Positions 11,778-22,546 of a stretch of 64,000 bases of DNA are shown in pieces. Within the stretch, counting starts at the first letter, position 1, and each line of letters starts with the position of its first letter. Position numbers and translations under genes: made by a program. Source of the DNA: Symsagittifera roscoffensis (Eukaryota > Xenacoelomorpha > Acoela > Convolutidae); assembly GCF_963678635.1 (NCBI RefSeq), contig NC_087062.1, positions 52,774,473 through 52,838,472 of the forward strand. Direction: 5' to 3'. The notes under the pieces were generated by a model. The model worked only from the letters and a program-made list of their open reading frames with translations, was not told the origin of the DNA and searched no databases.

Positions 11778-12757
11778 ATTTTGGCAGACTACTAAAAACG
11801 GAATTCAAAATTGTGAGGGATAGGGTTATAACAATTCTGATTATTCAGACAAACAACACTTGGAACGTTCAGCATTGACGGCATCTCAATTGAAACGCAG
11901 AATTGACCAATTAAGAGAAAACCTCAAAATAGTACGAAAAGGACAACTCAGCAGAGATACAAGCCCACTGCATAAGCAGCAACTAACCTCGGACAGGGAT
12001 AGAGAGAGGGCTAAAGCCCTAAATGAACTGCTGGAGGCGAACGCCCGCTGGAACCACGAGAGAAGAGATGCGGCTAAAAATGATATCAGACGATTAGTGG
12101 ACGAGACCGGACTACTAAATCCTGACCTACGAAAGGAGACGATATATTCATGGGAGAAGGGATTTTTTGAGGACAAAGTAGAAGATCAAAGTAAATCTCC
12201 GCCTAAGACAATACTCAGAAAGGACCCGTTAACAAAAAGTGGACAGGCACTCACAAAACAATTAAAGGGAAAAATCGCTTCCGAAACAGACTCAACTATC
12301 AAGACGCCTACAGGCTCTATCTATCGGAAGTCGGATATTGCACAATCGAGAACAGTTTTAATGCAGGAAAATCAGCGGAGTGCGAGTAAGAGCCCATCGG
12401 CAGAACCTACGGAAAAGTTTCAAAGGATCAGTTCCTCTGAATTACTCGAGGATATAGGTTCCGATGAAGAATTGCAACGAGACATGGAGATAGCGGATGC
12501 AATGAACCCCATAGACAGATTCCAACAGAGCCAAACAGTAGTGACTTCAAAAGACACGGAAGCAGGAGGAGGTCTGAAATTAGCGATCAAGAGAGCAAAA
12601 CCAAATTTGGCGGGTCCAAGTTCACCTGCAGAGGAGAGCGACAAAAAGAAGACAGAGAAGAAAACTAAAGAAAAGAAGAACCAAAACAACCAACAAAATG
12701 GGACAGGCCAAACTGCGACGGCAGCCGATCCGGAACAGGAGCAATCAACTTCAAAGT
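10796..12757 (+). repeat. Tandem duplication of about 982 bp inside element 1
   Basis: The unit begins ATTTTGGCAGACTACT at 10796 and again at 11778. The copies differ at about twenty positions, some 2%, close to the LTR divergence. The junction reads CAACTTCAAAACAATTTTGG where the end of copy 2 continues CAACTTCAAAGTCGGGG. The duplication therefore happened at about the time of insertion or slightly before it. Confidence 0.92.
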
Positions 12758-13341
12758 CGGGGAAGTTAGGTCATAAAACTCAGACAAGTTCTACGCCTTA
12801 ATCAAAACAGCGGACAAACTTGAAATGTATTGATTCCCAGACACCTCCAGAGGACATACTAGATACATTCCAGAACCGAAATTTGGCACCTTCCGATTGG
12901 GAAAAGTTTGCAGACCAGTTACTAAAACGTGGAGTTCAGAGAGTTGCGGACGATATTAGAGGAAACCCACAACAAATTTCGGAGAAAGATACGACATTTG
13001 AACCACCACAAGGATTCTCGGACGAATCGAGTGCGGAGGAGTCGAGTGTCAGACGAAGCTCCAGGCAAACGAAGAACAAGGAACCGAAACGCTTTGGTGA
13101 CCCGATAAAGCACTCAATTAAAGAGATTTCAGAGAATCTGACAGGGGGAGCACTCCTCAAAACAGAACTTCAGAAATATCGTAAAGAACTAAGAGACTTC
13201 AAGGAACGAAGTGATAGACCTGTGGAAGCAAAATTAAGACGGCTCGAACGACACTTATTCATGCGAAAATTTGGGTATGCTACGCTAGATGAAGGAGTGG
13301 AATGGAATCCGAGTTGCGAAATAGAGCTGGAAGAAAATTGA
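11860..13341 (+). CDS. Post-integrase charged tail of element 1, second duplicate and C-terminus
   Basis: This copy is open from 11860 to a TAA at 12799-12801 and then, in the same frame, from 12820 to 13341. It is rich in Lys, Glu, Ser and Gln with no hydrophobic membrane segment. The first part matches the broken first duplicate. The second part contains RRSSRQTKNKEPKRFGDP, a basic motif like those near the Pol C-terminus in other Ty3/gypsy elements, and ends LRRLERHLFMRKFGYATLDE. It is probably the C-terminal tail of the polyprotein rather than a separate gene, since no good ATG starts it. Its role is unknown; DNA or chromatin targeting is only a guess. Confidence 0.6.
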
Positions 13342-13453
13342 AGAAAACTATGAACTAAACCTTCAGTAACCCAAAAACTTTCTTGTGAACTGAGTACAGT
13401 AAACTCTTTTTAAGATAAATTATCCTACTTATGTTGTATAATTTATTTTTACC

Positions 13454-13463
13454 GAGGGGGGTG
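13454..13463 (+). promoter_or_regulatory. Polypurine tract of element 1
   Basis: GAGGGGGGTG abuts the 3' LTR. Such G-rich tracts prime plus-strand DNA in LTR elements. The single T is unusual but the position is right. Confidence 0.7.
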
Positions 13464-13721
13464 TGTCATACCGCTACTGCAATAGCAGTAATTGATTATG
13501 TATGTACTACCAACCTCCGGTGCTTAGTTATTACTTTCATGGTATACTCAAGGTCACAGTGTGTTATGACATTGAGACCAAGTGAGAGGTCAGAGTTGTT
13601 CAGTGCTGATCTAGTTCTCAATAACCAATAACAAAGCAAAGAAAAGAAAACTAAATTCAATATACAGAATACAGTATTGAATTACACCTTGTTTTCAATT
13701 GATATCGCAACGCATATCACA
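13464..13721 (+). repeat. 3' LTR of element 1
   Basis: It is the same length as the 5' LTR and about 98.4% identical to it. It is followed by CAAAG, the target duplication. Confidence 0.95.
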
Positions 13722-13934
13722 CAAAGTTTCAAGCTTCTTTTGCTGTTTACTTGGAATTTTTGTACTACGAACACTTCCCTGTCGCTCCTTAAGTAAATGG
13801 CCAAACCACAACTTAAAAACAATTTTTTACGGTTTTGTATCCGGCTAGTGTTCAAAAAAAGAAAACCGCACAAAAATGAAACATTTTTCGTTCTTTTTCT
13901 CGCTTATCATTTAAAATGTGCATCTTATGTCACG

Positions 13935-14164
13935 TTTTTATACGCGTGAGCCGAGATTTAATCCGTCTTATAAATGTTTACTGATTAACACTTTGTTGAT
14001 GCGAAATATATCTTTTTGTTTTTTTTTCAGACGTACGGAAGTATAGTTTCCTGATGTTAAAAAAAATCGGATTTTCTGAATGTTTAAGAATTTCTCTGAA
14101 GCGAAAACTGCAGTCGAAATTGACCTTAAAAGTCCTCACTCTGTTACAAAAAAAATGTTGATTT
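13935..14164. other. Decayed CAAGAC-type fragment and unassigned sequence
   Basis: At 13940-13975 the sequence TACGCGTGAGCCGAGATTTAATCCGTC resembles the middle of a minus-strand CAAGAC repeat. The rest is unassigned. Confidence 0.4.
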
Positions 14165-14449
14165 GACTTTCGAAGAAAAAAACGCGAAGATTTGAGCTCG
14201 AGGTGTTTCTCTACTAGCAATTTATGACCAATTTATTTTTGTCATCCTTAAATTATCGTTGTACTGAGTTTAATAGAAATGATTTTGTCACCTTCGATCT
14301 TTTTTCGTAAAATCAAAGAAGTTTGAACATTGCCTATTCGATCAATTTAGGATCAATTTTTAGTTTTTTTTTAAAGCGAACACTACACTACATTGTACTT
14401 AAAAGGCAGTCGGAACATTAAGGGCTTTGCCTTGATACGAGCAGTCTTG
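14165..14449 (-). repeat. CAAGAC repeat, diverged minus copy
   Basis: The left end keeps GACTTTCGAAG and a gagctcgaggtg block; the right end keeps GGCAGTCGGAACATTAAGG and GATACGAGCAGTCTTG. The middle is short and strongly diverged. Confidence 0.65.
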
Positions 14450-14870
14450 TTTTTTTTGCGCTCTATTTAGTTTTGTTCTTAGGAAAATGGATACTCTCTT
14501 TCCAATATGTTACTCCTGTTTAAGCCAATATTTTATTCCTGGTTAAGTCAAGCATGCCACAAAAAATATAGTTTATAATTCATGTTAGCCAAAAACTAAA
14601 CTATTGCGTTCGCCGCCGTTATGAAACCCACTTATAATGTGGTCGAAAACGGAGCGAGATACTGCCATATTCTGCAAAACCAGTTCAGAGGAGTTCGTTT
14701 GTTCTCTTAATGCATAATTTTACTGATCTGAAACAAATATTCATTCTGCAAATCAATAGTTTCCCTGTATCCTTCTCTTCAAAAGCAAGAATCAGTCAAT
14801 TTCATTCCTTTTTCTACGAAAATAATTTTATCTTTTTGGATAATTTGTAGAAATTGGGAAGAAACAAAAA

Positions 14871-15412
14871 CAAGACTGCTCGTATCAGGGCGAAGCCCTG
14901 AATGTTCTGACTGCCTTTTAAGATTTATGGAGCAGCAGTAAAAGCATAAAAAAATTAAATGAAATAAAATAAAATAAAATTTTTTTCTAAAATTTGAAAT
15001 TTTTTGTAAAAATCATCCCCCCACACGCCATATAAAGTACAAAAAGAGAAATTTCATTCCTTGTAACAAATCAATTATGGCAAATAAGCTTCCTTCAACC
15101 AATTTGGAACGATTTATAGGACGGATTAAACCTCCGCTTACGCGTTAATAGCGCGAATTATATCGCGCGTTAATTGTCCCAAATTGGTCAAAATGGCCAA
15201 AATGGCAATCTTTGAACCCTCATAACTCTTCGAAAAATGATCACAGGTAAATTATCTTTTCAAATGTAAGCTCAGGACAACAATAGCTTTCGAATGATAA
15301 AAAAAATTTTCGTCAAAAATGGCTAGTTAAAAAGTCGAAATTTGTCTGAAGAAAAAAAAAAACCCACCCCGAGCACAAATATTCCGTTACTTTCGTATCG
15401 AAAGTCGGAACA
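14871..15412 (+). repeat. CAAGAC repeat, full length, first of a head-to-tail pair
   Basis: Runs from CAAGACTGCTCG to AGTCGGAACA, 542 bp. It shows all family marks: 5' hairpin CAGGGCgaaGCCCTG, the block CACACGCCATATAAAGTAC, the central GCGTTAATAGCGCG region, and the 3' hairpin ACTTTCGtatCGAAAGT. A single A separates it from the next copy. Confidence 0.93.
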
Positions 15413-15413
15413 A

Positions 15414-15931
15414 CAAGACTGCTCGTATCAAGGCGAAGCCCTGAATGTTCCGTTCCGACTGCCTTTTAAGGTTTATGGAGCAGCAGTAAAAACATTAAAA
15501 AATTTAATGAAATAAAATAAAATAGACATTTTTTTTTGAATTTTTTTATGAAAATTATCCCCCACACGCCATATAAAACACAAAAAGATAGATTTTGCTC
15601 CTTGTAACAAATCAATTATGGCAAATCAACCAATTTGGAACGATTTATAAGACGGATTAATTCTTCGCTTTCGCGTTAATAGAGCGATTTATATCGCACG
15701 TTAATTGTCCCAAATTGGTCAAAATGGCAATCTTTAAACCTTCATATCTTTACAAAAAATGATCACAGGTGAAATATCTTTTCAAATTAAAGCTCAGGAC
15801 AACAATACCTTTTGAATAATATAAAAAAATTCCGTCAAAAATGTCTAGTTAAAAAGTCGAAGTTTGTCTGAAGAAAAAAAACCCACCCCGAGAACTAATA
15901 TTCCGTTACTTTCGTATCGAAAGTCGGAACA
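15414..15931 (+). repeat. CAAGAC repeat, second of the head-to-tail pair
   Basis: Starts two bases after the previous copy ends and keeps both terminal regions. The 5' hairpin arm is mutated (CAAGGCGAAGCCCTG), and a 5 bp repeat (GTTCC) is doubled next to it. Confidence 0.92.
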
Positions 15932-16871
15932 ATGACCTTTCCTTTTTTTACTCAAAATCGGGTTTGAATATTTTTTAAAGCATGAAGAGAAAGTAAACCT
16001 TTGTATTGCTACGGGTTTAAGCGGAGTACCGGAACTTAAATTTTTTCAAAAGGAAATTTGTTGCATTTTTTCAAAAGTTGTACCTGTTTAAAAGGCAAAA
16101 AGGAAGTCAACAAACTGATACTTGGTCAGCAAGAACACGCAAGAGAAAAGTTGCCATAGGGAAGGGTCATTACAAACCCATATGTGAAAAAGGATTTCTA
16201 ATAATTTTACAATTAGTTATCGCAGACGAAATCTAATCGTGAATTTAGAGGCTGGTAAATCAATTACGCGTGATACGATTACGTACCTCCACGTAGCTCA
16301 AGGGAATTATAACCTGCAACTTGCAAATTTCTTCATTTCCTCTGAATTTTGCGGTTATTTGGCAAATAAACCGGGTTTGTTCCTCACATATTTCATCGGC
16401 GTTTTCAATCTTTCGTTTTCCAAAATCGATACTACTGCGATCACCAAAATATTTTACCTAAATTCCCCTGTAGGAAGAGATTTAAAAAAGCAAGCGGCCT
16501 ATTTATGCATTCAAAGTCCTTCAAACTGATTGCTTATTGATATTCTCAGCTTTCTGCAACAATTTGTTCTCATCTACCGAAAAAGTGATAGCAAAAAAGT
16601 ATTTTGTTCCGCAATTTATAGCTGAGGCTTGGTCACATAGTGTTATAAATTCGCGGAATGCAGAGAACGATGACTGGCTATTTTTTTCAATGTTGGGTGT
16701 TCTTTGATTTATTGATTTCCTTTTGAGTTTTAAACAGTGGCTGCAACCGCCTAAGAGAACTCTGCTTTTCCTTACTTTTACTTTCTACAAACAATTTCGT
16801 TTTCTGATATTGAAGAGTTATTATCGATCAAAGACCAGCTAAACCATCAAGTTAAACTTTCATATTTTAAA

Positions 16872-16941
16872 ATGAAAATTCTCCGCTCTTTCTGCATACT
16901 TTGTTTCATTTTTATCACTTGCGTTGCGTGGCGTGGATATG
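16872..16941 (+). CDS. Ion channel exon 1, signal peptide
   Basis: ATG opens MKILRSFCILCFIFITCVAW, a basic start followed by a hydrophobic core ending in small residues, as in a secretory signal peptide. The exon ends after the first base of a codon at a GTACGT donor. That phase fits the acceptor at 21003 exactly. Upstream, I see no clear promoter element. The distance to exon 2 (4.06 kb) is the main doubt. Confidence 0.65.
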
Positions 16942-18934
16942 GTACGTTTCCTTTGCTTTCGATTTTTGTTACTGTTTCTTAAAATGTTTTTGGCATGTTG
17001 TATTATGAAATTCGCAGCAAGCACAAATTGCGCAAACTTTTAGGTTTTTTAAACCTGGTTCCTTTCTTTTAACCTCACGTTCAATTCTATCGTAATTATT
17101 TTACGAAAATAGCAGAAATATTGTATGGAATTTACTCTGAAATGTTTTTATCCGCCTACAATTTACACCGACCTTTTTATTTACCCCAAATTTATTTGGG
17201 TTTGAAAAAAAAAATTGCACCAAGTATTTTTTATGAAAGCGAATGTTCTGGTTTTCTGATCTCAAAAGCCATTATTTTTCAGTTTTGTCTAAAAGAATGT
17301 TGAAGTGAAACCAGCCAGCCCAAAGGAGTCACAAAATGATTACACGCAGTGAAGTTTTATGGAGAACAATCGATATTATTCGATATTTTTATCTGAAACG
17401 TTGCCATTTTAATCAACCAAAAATACACTTTGGAGCAACGCAATCAATTTATCCATTATAATTCATTATAATGGATTAAAATGGATTTTTTTGTTCAAAT
17501 TTTTTAAAATTATTCTGCAAGATTTGGATTGTAGCAAAACGAATTGTAGCGTTTGTAATCCAGTTTAAATGCATTAGATTCATTATTTTAGAGATTTGTA
17601 GATACTGAATAAAAAATAACAATATAACTGATGATTATCGTTGAAGTTTTGTAGGTAAAATGTTGCAAAATGAAATCGCCTCGATTCTATTTTGAGAAGA
17701 ATGATCAAACCAAACCCGAAATTGGAGTCGTATTTAAATGAATAGGTCGAACCAAGCTTACATCTTCTCCTTATAGGGAGTTAGGGGAATTTATTATATT
17801 AGTTTGTATATGGATTTTTCAAACAAAAAAAAATCACAGCAATGAACAGTTTTGAACCAACTGCATTAGTGGTGTGGAGGATCCTAACTTGATCTGTTTA
17901 TTGAGGATGGTAACCAGACAAACTCAAAATTGTTTTCTTTCTAAACTAAATCAAGTGGTAAAAACATAGCAAGCATTGTATTGTTGAAAACTCAGACCGG
18001 TACTCATACTGTAATACTCTTAAAATAATTACCCTTGCAATAAGGCCTTCTTCACCTCGTTGTTCTCTGTTTATCGAAATTTTTCTGCTGGTTGTTTTTT
18101 CCAACACAGTTTGCTATTTTTTTGTTTCTTTTTTTTGGCTTGATAGGTAGGTTTCACTTAATTTTATATCGCCGTAGTGGCGTCATATTGACCTCTTAAA
18201 AATAAAAAAATAACGACTAAGTTTCACTGTTAAAACTTTTTGCTGCAAAAAATGAAGGAACTTAGTCTCCAAAGTTCATCATAAGTTCTGTTATCATAGA
18301 TTTTATAATGAAAATGGGTCCTTAAACTTCGAATTAAAGAAACTCTAAAATTGTTCCGAGCCATGGGTGGCTACCGAAGTCAGATAAGTTTATAACGCAA
18401 AGTTTGCCCCCAATGATTGTTGCATTTTTTGAAAAAAATAACACTAAATCTGAGTTGGGCTTAGATTTAGTGATGGGTATCTTCGAAATAAAGAGAGATG
18501 AATTGACTTGTCTGAAAGATACCAATGCCCTGACCACAAAAATAAAATGAAATATTCACTGCAATCATTTATCGTGAAGGGCTAGAAAAAGACACTCAGA
18601 AAAACTATTTGCAAATTTTTTGTAATATCATTGAGTAAGATGCAAAATGATCAGGCTCAAACATATTTCCTACTTGAATTGAGGCAAATCATTAAGTCTG
18701 TTCATTACGCTAAAAAATGCAAGTCATATTAATGTTGACTTATTTTTACAAAATTATGTTACTTTTTTGTTTGAAAATTGAAATACGAAAAAAATGTGCT
18801 TTTTTTCGTTCTTGGTTAAAAATTATAAGACCAAGAAACTTGAAAAAAATACTCAAGACAAATTGACTCAAACTCCGACAAATGTTTGTCTTTTACTTTG
18901 AAAGACACATGGTAATTTTGATTTTGAATTTTAA

Positions 18935-19452
18935 ACAAGACCGCTGGTATCAGGGCGAAGCCCTTAATGTTCCGACGGCCTTTTAAGGTCTATTGAGTAG
19001 TAATAACATGAAACAATTTAAATGTAATGAAATGAAATTAAATTGTTTTTTAAAAACTGAGATTTTTATTAAAATCATCCCCCCACACGCCATATAAAAT
19101 ACAAAAGAATAGATTTCGCTCCTTGTAACAAATCAATTATGGCGAATAAGCTTCTTTCAACTAACTTGAAAGGGTTTAAAAGACGGATTAAGTCTCCGCA
19201 TACGCGTTAATAGCGCGAAATATGCGAAATATATCGTGCGTTAATTGTCCCAAATTGGCCAAAATGGCAATCTTTAAACCCCCATAACTTTACGAAAAAA
19301 AATCACAGGGGAAATATCCTTTCAAATTTGAGCTCAAGACAACAATAGTTTTTGAATGATAAAATTCCGTCAAAAATTGCTAAATTAAAAGTCGAAATTT
19401 GCCTGAAGAAAAAAAACCCACCCCGAGCACAATCGTATCGATAGTCGGAACA
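18935..19452 (+). repeat. CAAGAC repeat, left member of a two-copy composite
   Basis: This copy has private variants: TGCGAAATATATCG inserted in the centre, TTGCTAAATTAAAAG, and TATCGATAGTCGG at its 3' end. The minus copy at 35155-35659 shares them. Confidence 0.9.
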
Positions 19453-19481
19453 TTAGGAAACCAAACGTGTTGACAAAATAG

Positions 19482-19975
19482 CAAGACTGCTCGTATCAGG
19501 GCGAAGCCTTGAATGTTCCGACTGCCTTTTAAGGTTTATGGTTTATTTTTGTACACCTTTGTTTCGAACTCTCAATGTCAATGAAACATGTTCTGAAAGT
19601 ATAGGTTAAACGCCTGAAAAAATTTTCACAAAAAATTGAAACATTCCTCTTTTAAAAGGTTCCCCACACACGCTATGCCTAGTACAAGTGATGTTATTAT
19701 CACACCGAGTTTCAAATCGGAACAATTTATATGCGGTTTAAATAGCCGCTTATGCGTTAATATCACGAAATGTCTGGCCCGTTTGTTTTTCTAAATTAGT
19801 TAAATTTCTTACTTTCAAACCACAACTCAAAACATTATGCTTTTAGTTTTCAACTCAAGTCGCTTTCAGATGATATAAGAACACAAATTCGGCTCAAAAA
19901 CAGCTCGTTAAAAATTCAAAATTGTCCTGGAGAAAAAACAACCCCGTGCAAATTTTGTCTTCGACAATTTTAACA
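19482..19975 (+). repeat. CAAGAC repeat, right member of the composite, decayed after the first 60 bp
   Basis: It is separated from the previous copy by a 29 bp linker containing AACCAAACGTGTTGACAAAA. The first 60 bp are well kept and carry the variant GAAGCCTTGAATG, shared with 34838-35125. The remainder is recognisable but diverged (CCCCACACACGCTATG, then TATGCGTTAATATCACG). Confidence 0.75.
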
Positions 19976-21003
19976 TAATTAGCAAGTGGTTCAGACGAAA
20001 TATAATTTTGAACTGTATGAGCTATTAAAAAACTCATTGAATAAGTAAACTGATTTTTCATTTTTTTTGTGAAATTAATACCACTCTTCATCATGCAAAA
20101 CCGAAACAAACCTTTAAAAAATTACTGTTATGTGCGGTAAACAAAATTACCGGTTACTTCAGACTAGGAACGGACACATATTTACGGTTACCAAAACTTT
20201 TTAAAGCAACATATTAGAAAAAAGTAGTCGGTTGCTCGACAAGTAGCACAGAATAATCCGAACACAATAATTAAAGAAAAGGAATTAGAAGCTTAAAAAA
20301 AGATAGAAACATGAATAAAAAATGTCGCCTTATTTCTTTTTTAAGCGTACTGTGACTTTTGTCGACATATAGGCTGACGGAAGTGTGTGGATAAAAGAAT
20401 TTAAAATACCGCTAATTCAACGTTGGAGTTGTACCGAATAAAATTGAGATGTCAGCCAACGTCGTCTAAACTTTCAGAGTTATTAAATTTTGCATAAATA
20501 AGTCTGAAAACCAAAATTGTTTTGAAAGTAGGACTAGATGTTGAGTTGATACAACAAAAAAAATCATGAATATTGTTTCCAGAAGAAATTTTGATTGTTT
20601 TTAGAACAAAAATGCTAATTCTAAGCACATGTAAAATGGATAAAAGCACATGTAAAAACAGTGACCCTGATTATTTGTACTAAGAAATCCATTGCAATTA
20701 GCGCGTTGTACCAGAGAAAAAATGTTACTTAATTGTCCATCAGAGCGTAATTTAGTGAAAAAATAATCATTCAAGTGCCCAGATTGTGCTTCTAACCAGA
20801 ATGAGTAAAAAAAGACAACGACGACTGCAAGTGCACGCCGATGTCTGATTCCAATTGATTGTTCAATTCCTTTACTGAGTTCCCAGGAGGAAAACAAATT
20901 TTTTTGATTGATTGTAGGTATTTTCTCAAATAACAAATATATTTTCACAAAAGTATCAAATCACAAAAATATTTTCTACAACGAAATGGTTGTTTGTTTG
21001 AAG

Positions 21004-21117
21004 ATGTGAATCCGGAGCTGTATTATGAGAATGTGGAAGCGATAAAGAGAATCTTCGACACCAGCCGGCTGCAGAACTACTCAACCATCACTCTGCCCAC
21101 AAATCCACTCACACTTT
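21004..21117 (+). CDS. Ion channel exon 2, N-terminal extracellular segment
   Basis: The acceptor TTTGAAG precedes, and a GTAAGT donor follows. The exon encodes DVNPELYYENVEAIKRIF through NPLTL, with a possible N-glycosylation site (NYS). It corresponds to the N-terminal helix and first strand of Cys-loop receptors, where a PL-V-V pattern leads into the next exon. Confidence 0.75.
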
Positions 21118-21485
21118 GTAAGTTATGGTCACTTCTCCAACCCCCCCCCCAACCAAATCTAATTGAACCCATCTGTTTTAAACGAGGCAGCGTTTGTTTG
21201 CGGAGCGAGTTCAAGTCCAAGCCTACCATCGTGGAAACGGTTTGCTTGAGACTGCAAACATATTACCCAGTCCACAAAAAATTAACCCAAACAGCATGCA
21301 GTTCCTAATTAGAGCCATACAAGCGGCTTTCCCTCAAAAATTGGCAAGCTGTGGACATATATGCGAACATGTACTTGAGAGAAAAGTTATGACTTTTAAA
21401 TTTAAACTGAGACAATCATTCGTAACTTATGTTATTGTTGGTCCACGAGTACTAAGAGGATGTATTCGAAAAATAATTAATTTAG

Positions 21486-21725
21486 ACGTGAAATTGATCG
21501 TGCAAGAGTTGATTGAGCTGGACGTGAAGAAGGAGCAGCTGGAAGTGATGGGCTGGATGAGGCTCATCTGGCAGGACTCCAGACTGTCATGGAGCGAGGA
21601 GATGTTCGGAATCAGGGAACTGAGAGTGTTCCCAGACAATATCTGGACTCCAGACGTTGTCATCATCAACTCGGCCCAGGAGCTTCCCAAAGGATCACAC
21701 CTTCCAGCTACTGTCGATTCCACTG
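21486..21725 (+). CDS. Ion channel exon 3, ligand-binding domain
   Basis: Follows acceptor AATTTAG and ends at a GTATGG donor, both in phase 1. It encodes VKLIVQELIELDVKKEQLEV, then MRLIWQDSRLSW and FPDNIWTPDVVI. These match the family's conserved loop D/A segments (W-x-D-x-x-L-x-W and IW-x-PD). The usual Glu/Asn of DEKNQ is replaced by VKKEQ. It corresponds to about residues 62-141 of the protein. Confidence 0.92.
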
Positions 21726-22311
21726 GTATGGGTTGGATTGGAAAATAAACAAAACAAGCAGAAGTTAAGATACGTCATAATTTTAAACCATGGATCATGA
21801 TTGACTAGTTATTAGTAATTTACAGTGAGAAAAATCAAAGTATAAATTAAATACTTGTTTCAAACTGGTTCCAATATTACGCAATTGAAAAAGTGTTCAA
21901 AACAAAAAATTCGCGGAGGAGTTAAACGCTGTTTGGTTAAGCTATTTTTTATTGTAGAATTTCAACCTATGAGAAAACTTTAACGTCTGATAACAATATA
22001 TAAAACTATCAGAATTGAAAAAAAAACTTTTAATATGAGAAAACATTTAATCTACTGTTAACATTGTGAAAATCAGTATTAGATCCTTGTTTAGTAATCC
22101 AGCAAAAAGAATTCATATTTTTTGGCTAATTGTGTTTACTAATCCAAATTTATAGTTAATGCAAAATTGTTGAGCAATTTAAAGGGTCAAAAAACGGTTG
22201 TTAATATTTAAATAAATTTTTTAAAAATATATTTTTTACCAAGTTGTATGGTTGAATTCAAGTAAAATTTGATTTCAGGACAACAAAACGAGCATTTTTG
22301 GGTTAAGTAAC

Positions 22312-22546
22312 TGTGGTATAGTGCTATTTAAATCAGTTTCAATTCATTGTCTGTAAACTAATCTAACTGTCAATCATGTGTCATTCTATCGGTGCTAATT
22401 AAATATCTGCAGGAACCGCCCAACAACCTGCCTGTCATCTTTGGTGTGACCTCTAGCTCTCACTCTTGTGCTATACTTTTGAAGATTAAGTTAGTTATAT
22501 TTTGATTTGGATTCAGGAATTACTATTGTCGAACCGACTTTTCACA
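22312..22546 (+). repeat. 5' LTR of element 2
   Basis: A 235 bp terminal repeat, TG to CA, matched by 27843-28077. Confidence 0.93.

Larger units (their letters stand above)
5753..13721 (+). mobile_element. LTR retrotransposon 1 (Ty3/gypsy type), nearly full length
   Basis: The element is 7,969 bp long. Its two 258 bp LTRs run TGTCATACC to ATATCACA and differ at only four positions that I can see. It is flanked by the 5 bp direct repeat CAAAG (5748-5752 and 13722-13726), proving insertion as a unit. A primer site follows the 5' LTR directly and a G-rich polypurine tract precedes the 3' LTR. Internal order is Gag with zinc knuckles, protease, reverse transcriptase, RNase H, integrase with a D-x35-E spacing, then a long charged tail. 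The order RT, RNase H, integrase is that of Ty3/gypsy elements. The coding region is interrupted by about seven one-base frame changes and several stops, so this copy is not autonomous as read. Confidence 0.95.
16942..21003 (+). other. Ion channel intron 1
   Basis: About 4.06 kb without coding sequence that I recognise. It holds two CAAGAC repeats, and near 17448-17490 an ATTATAATGGATT palindromic patch like one at 45.2 kb. Confidence 0.6.

Noticed and set aside
10738-13341. Envelope gene after the integrase
   Set aside because: No signal peptide, membrane segment or cysteine-rich ectodomain; the region is charged and hydrophilic.
14871-15412. CAAGAC repeat as a Helitron or a hammerhead ribozyme element
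   Set aside because: No 5' TC or 3' CTRR end, and no CUGANGA/GAAA core; left as an unclassified repeat.
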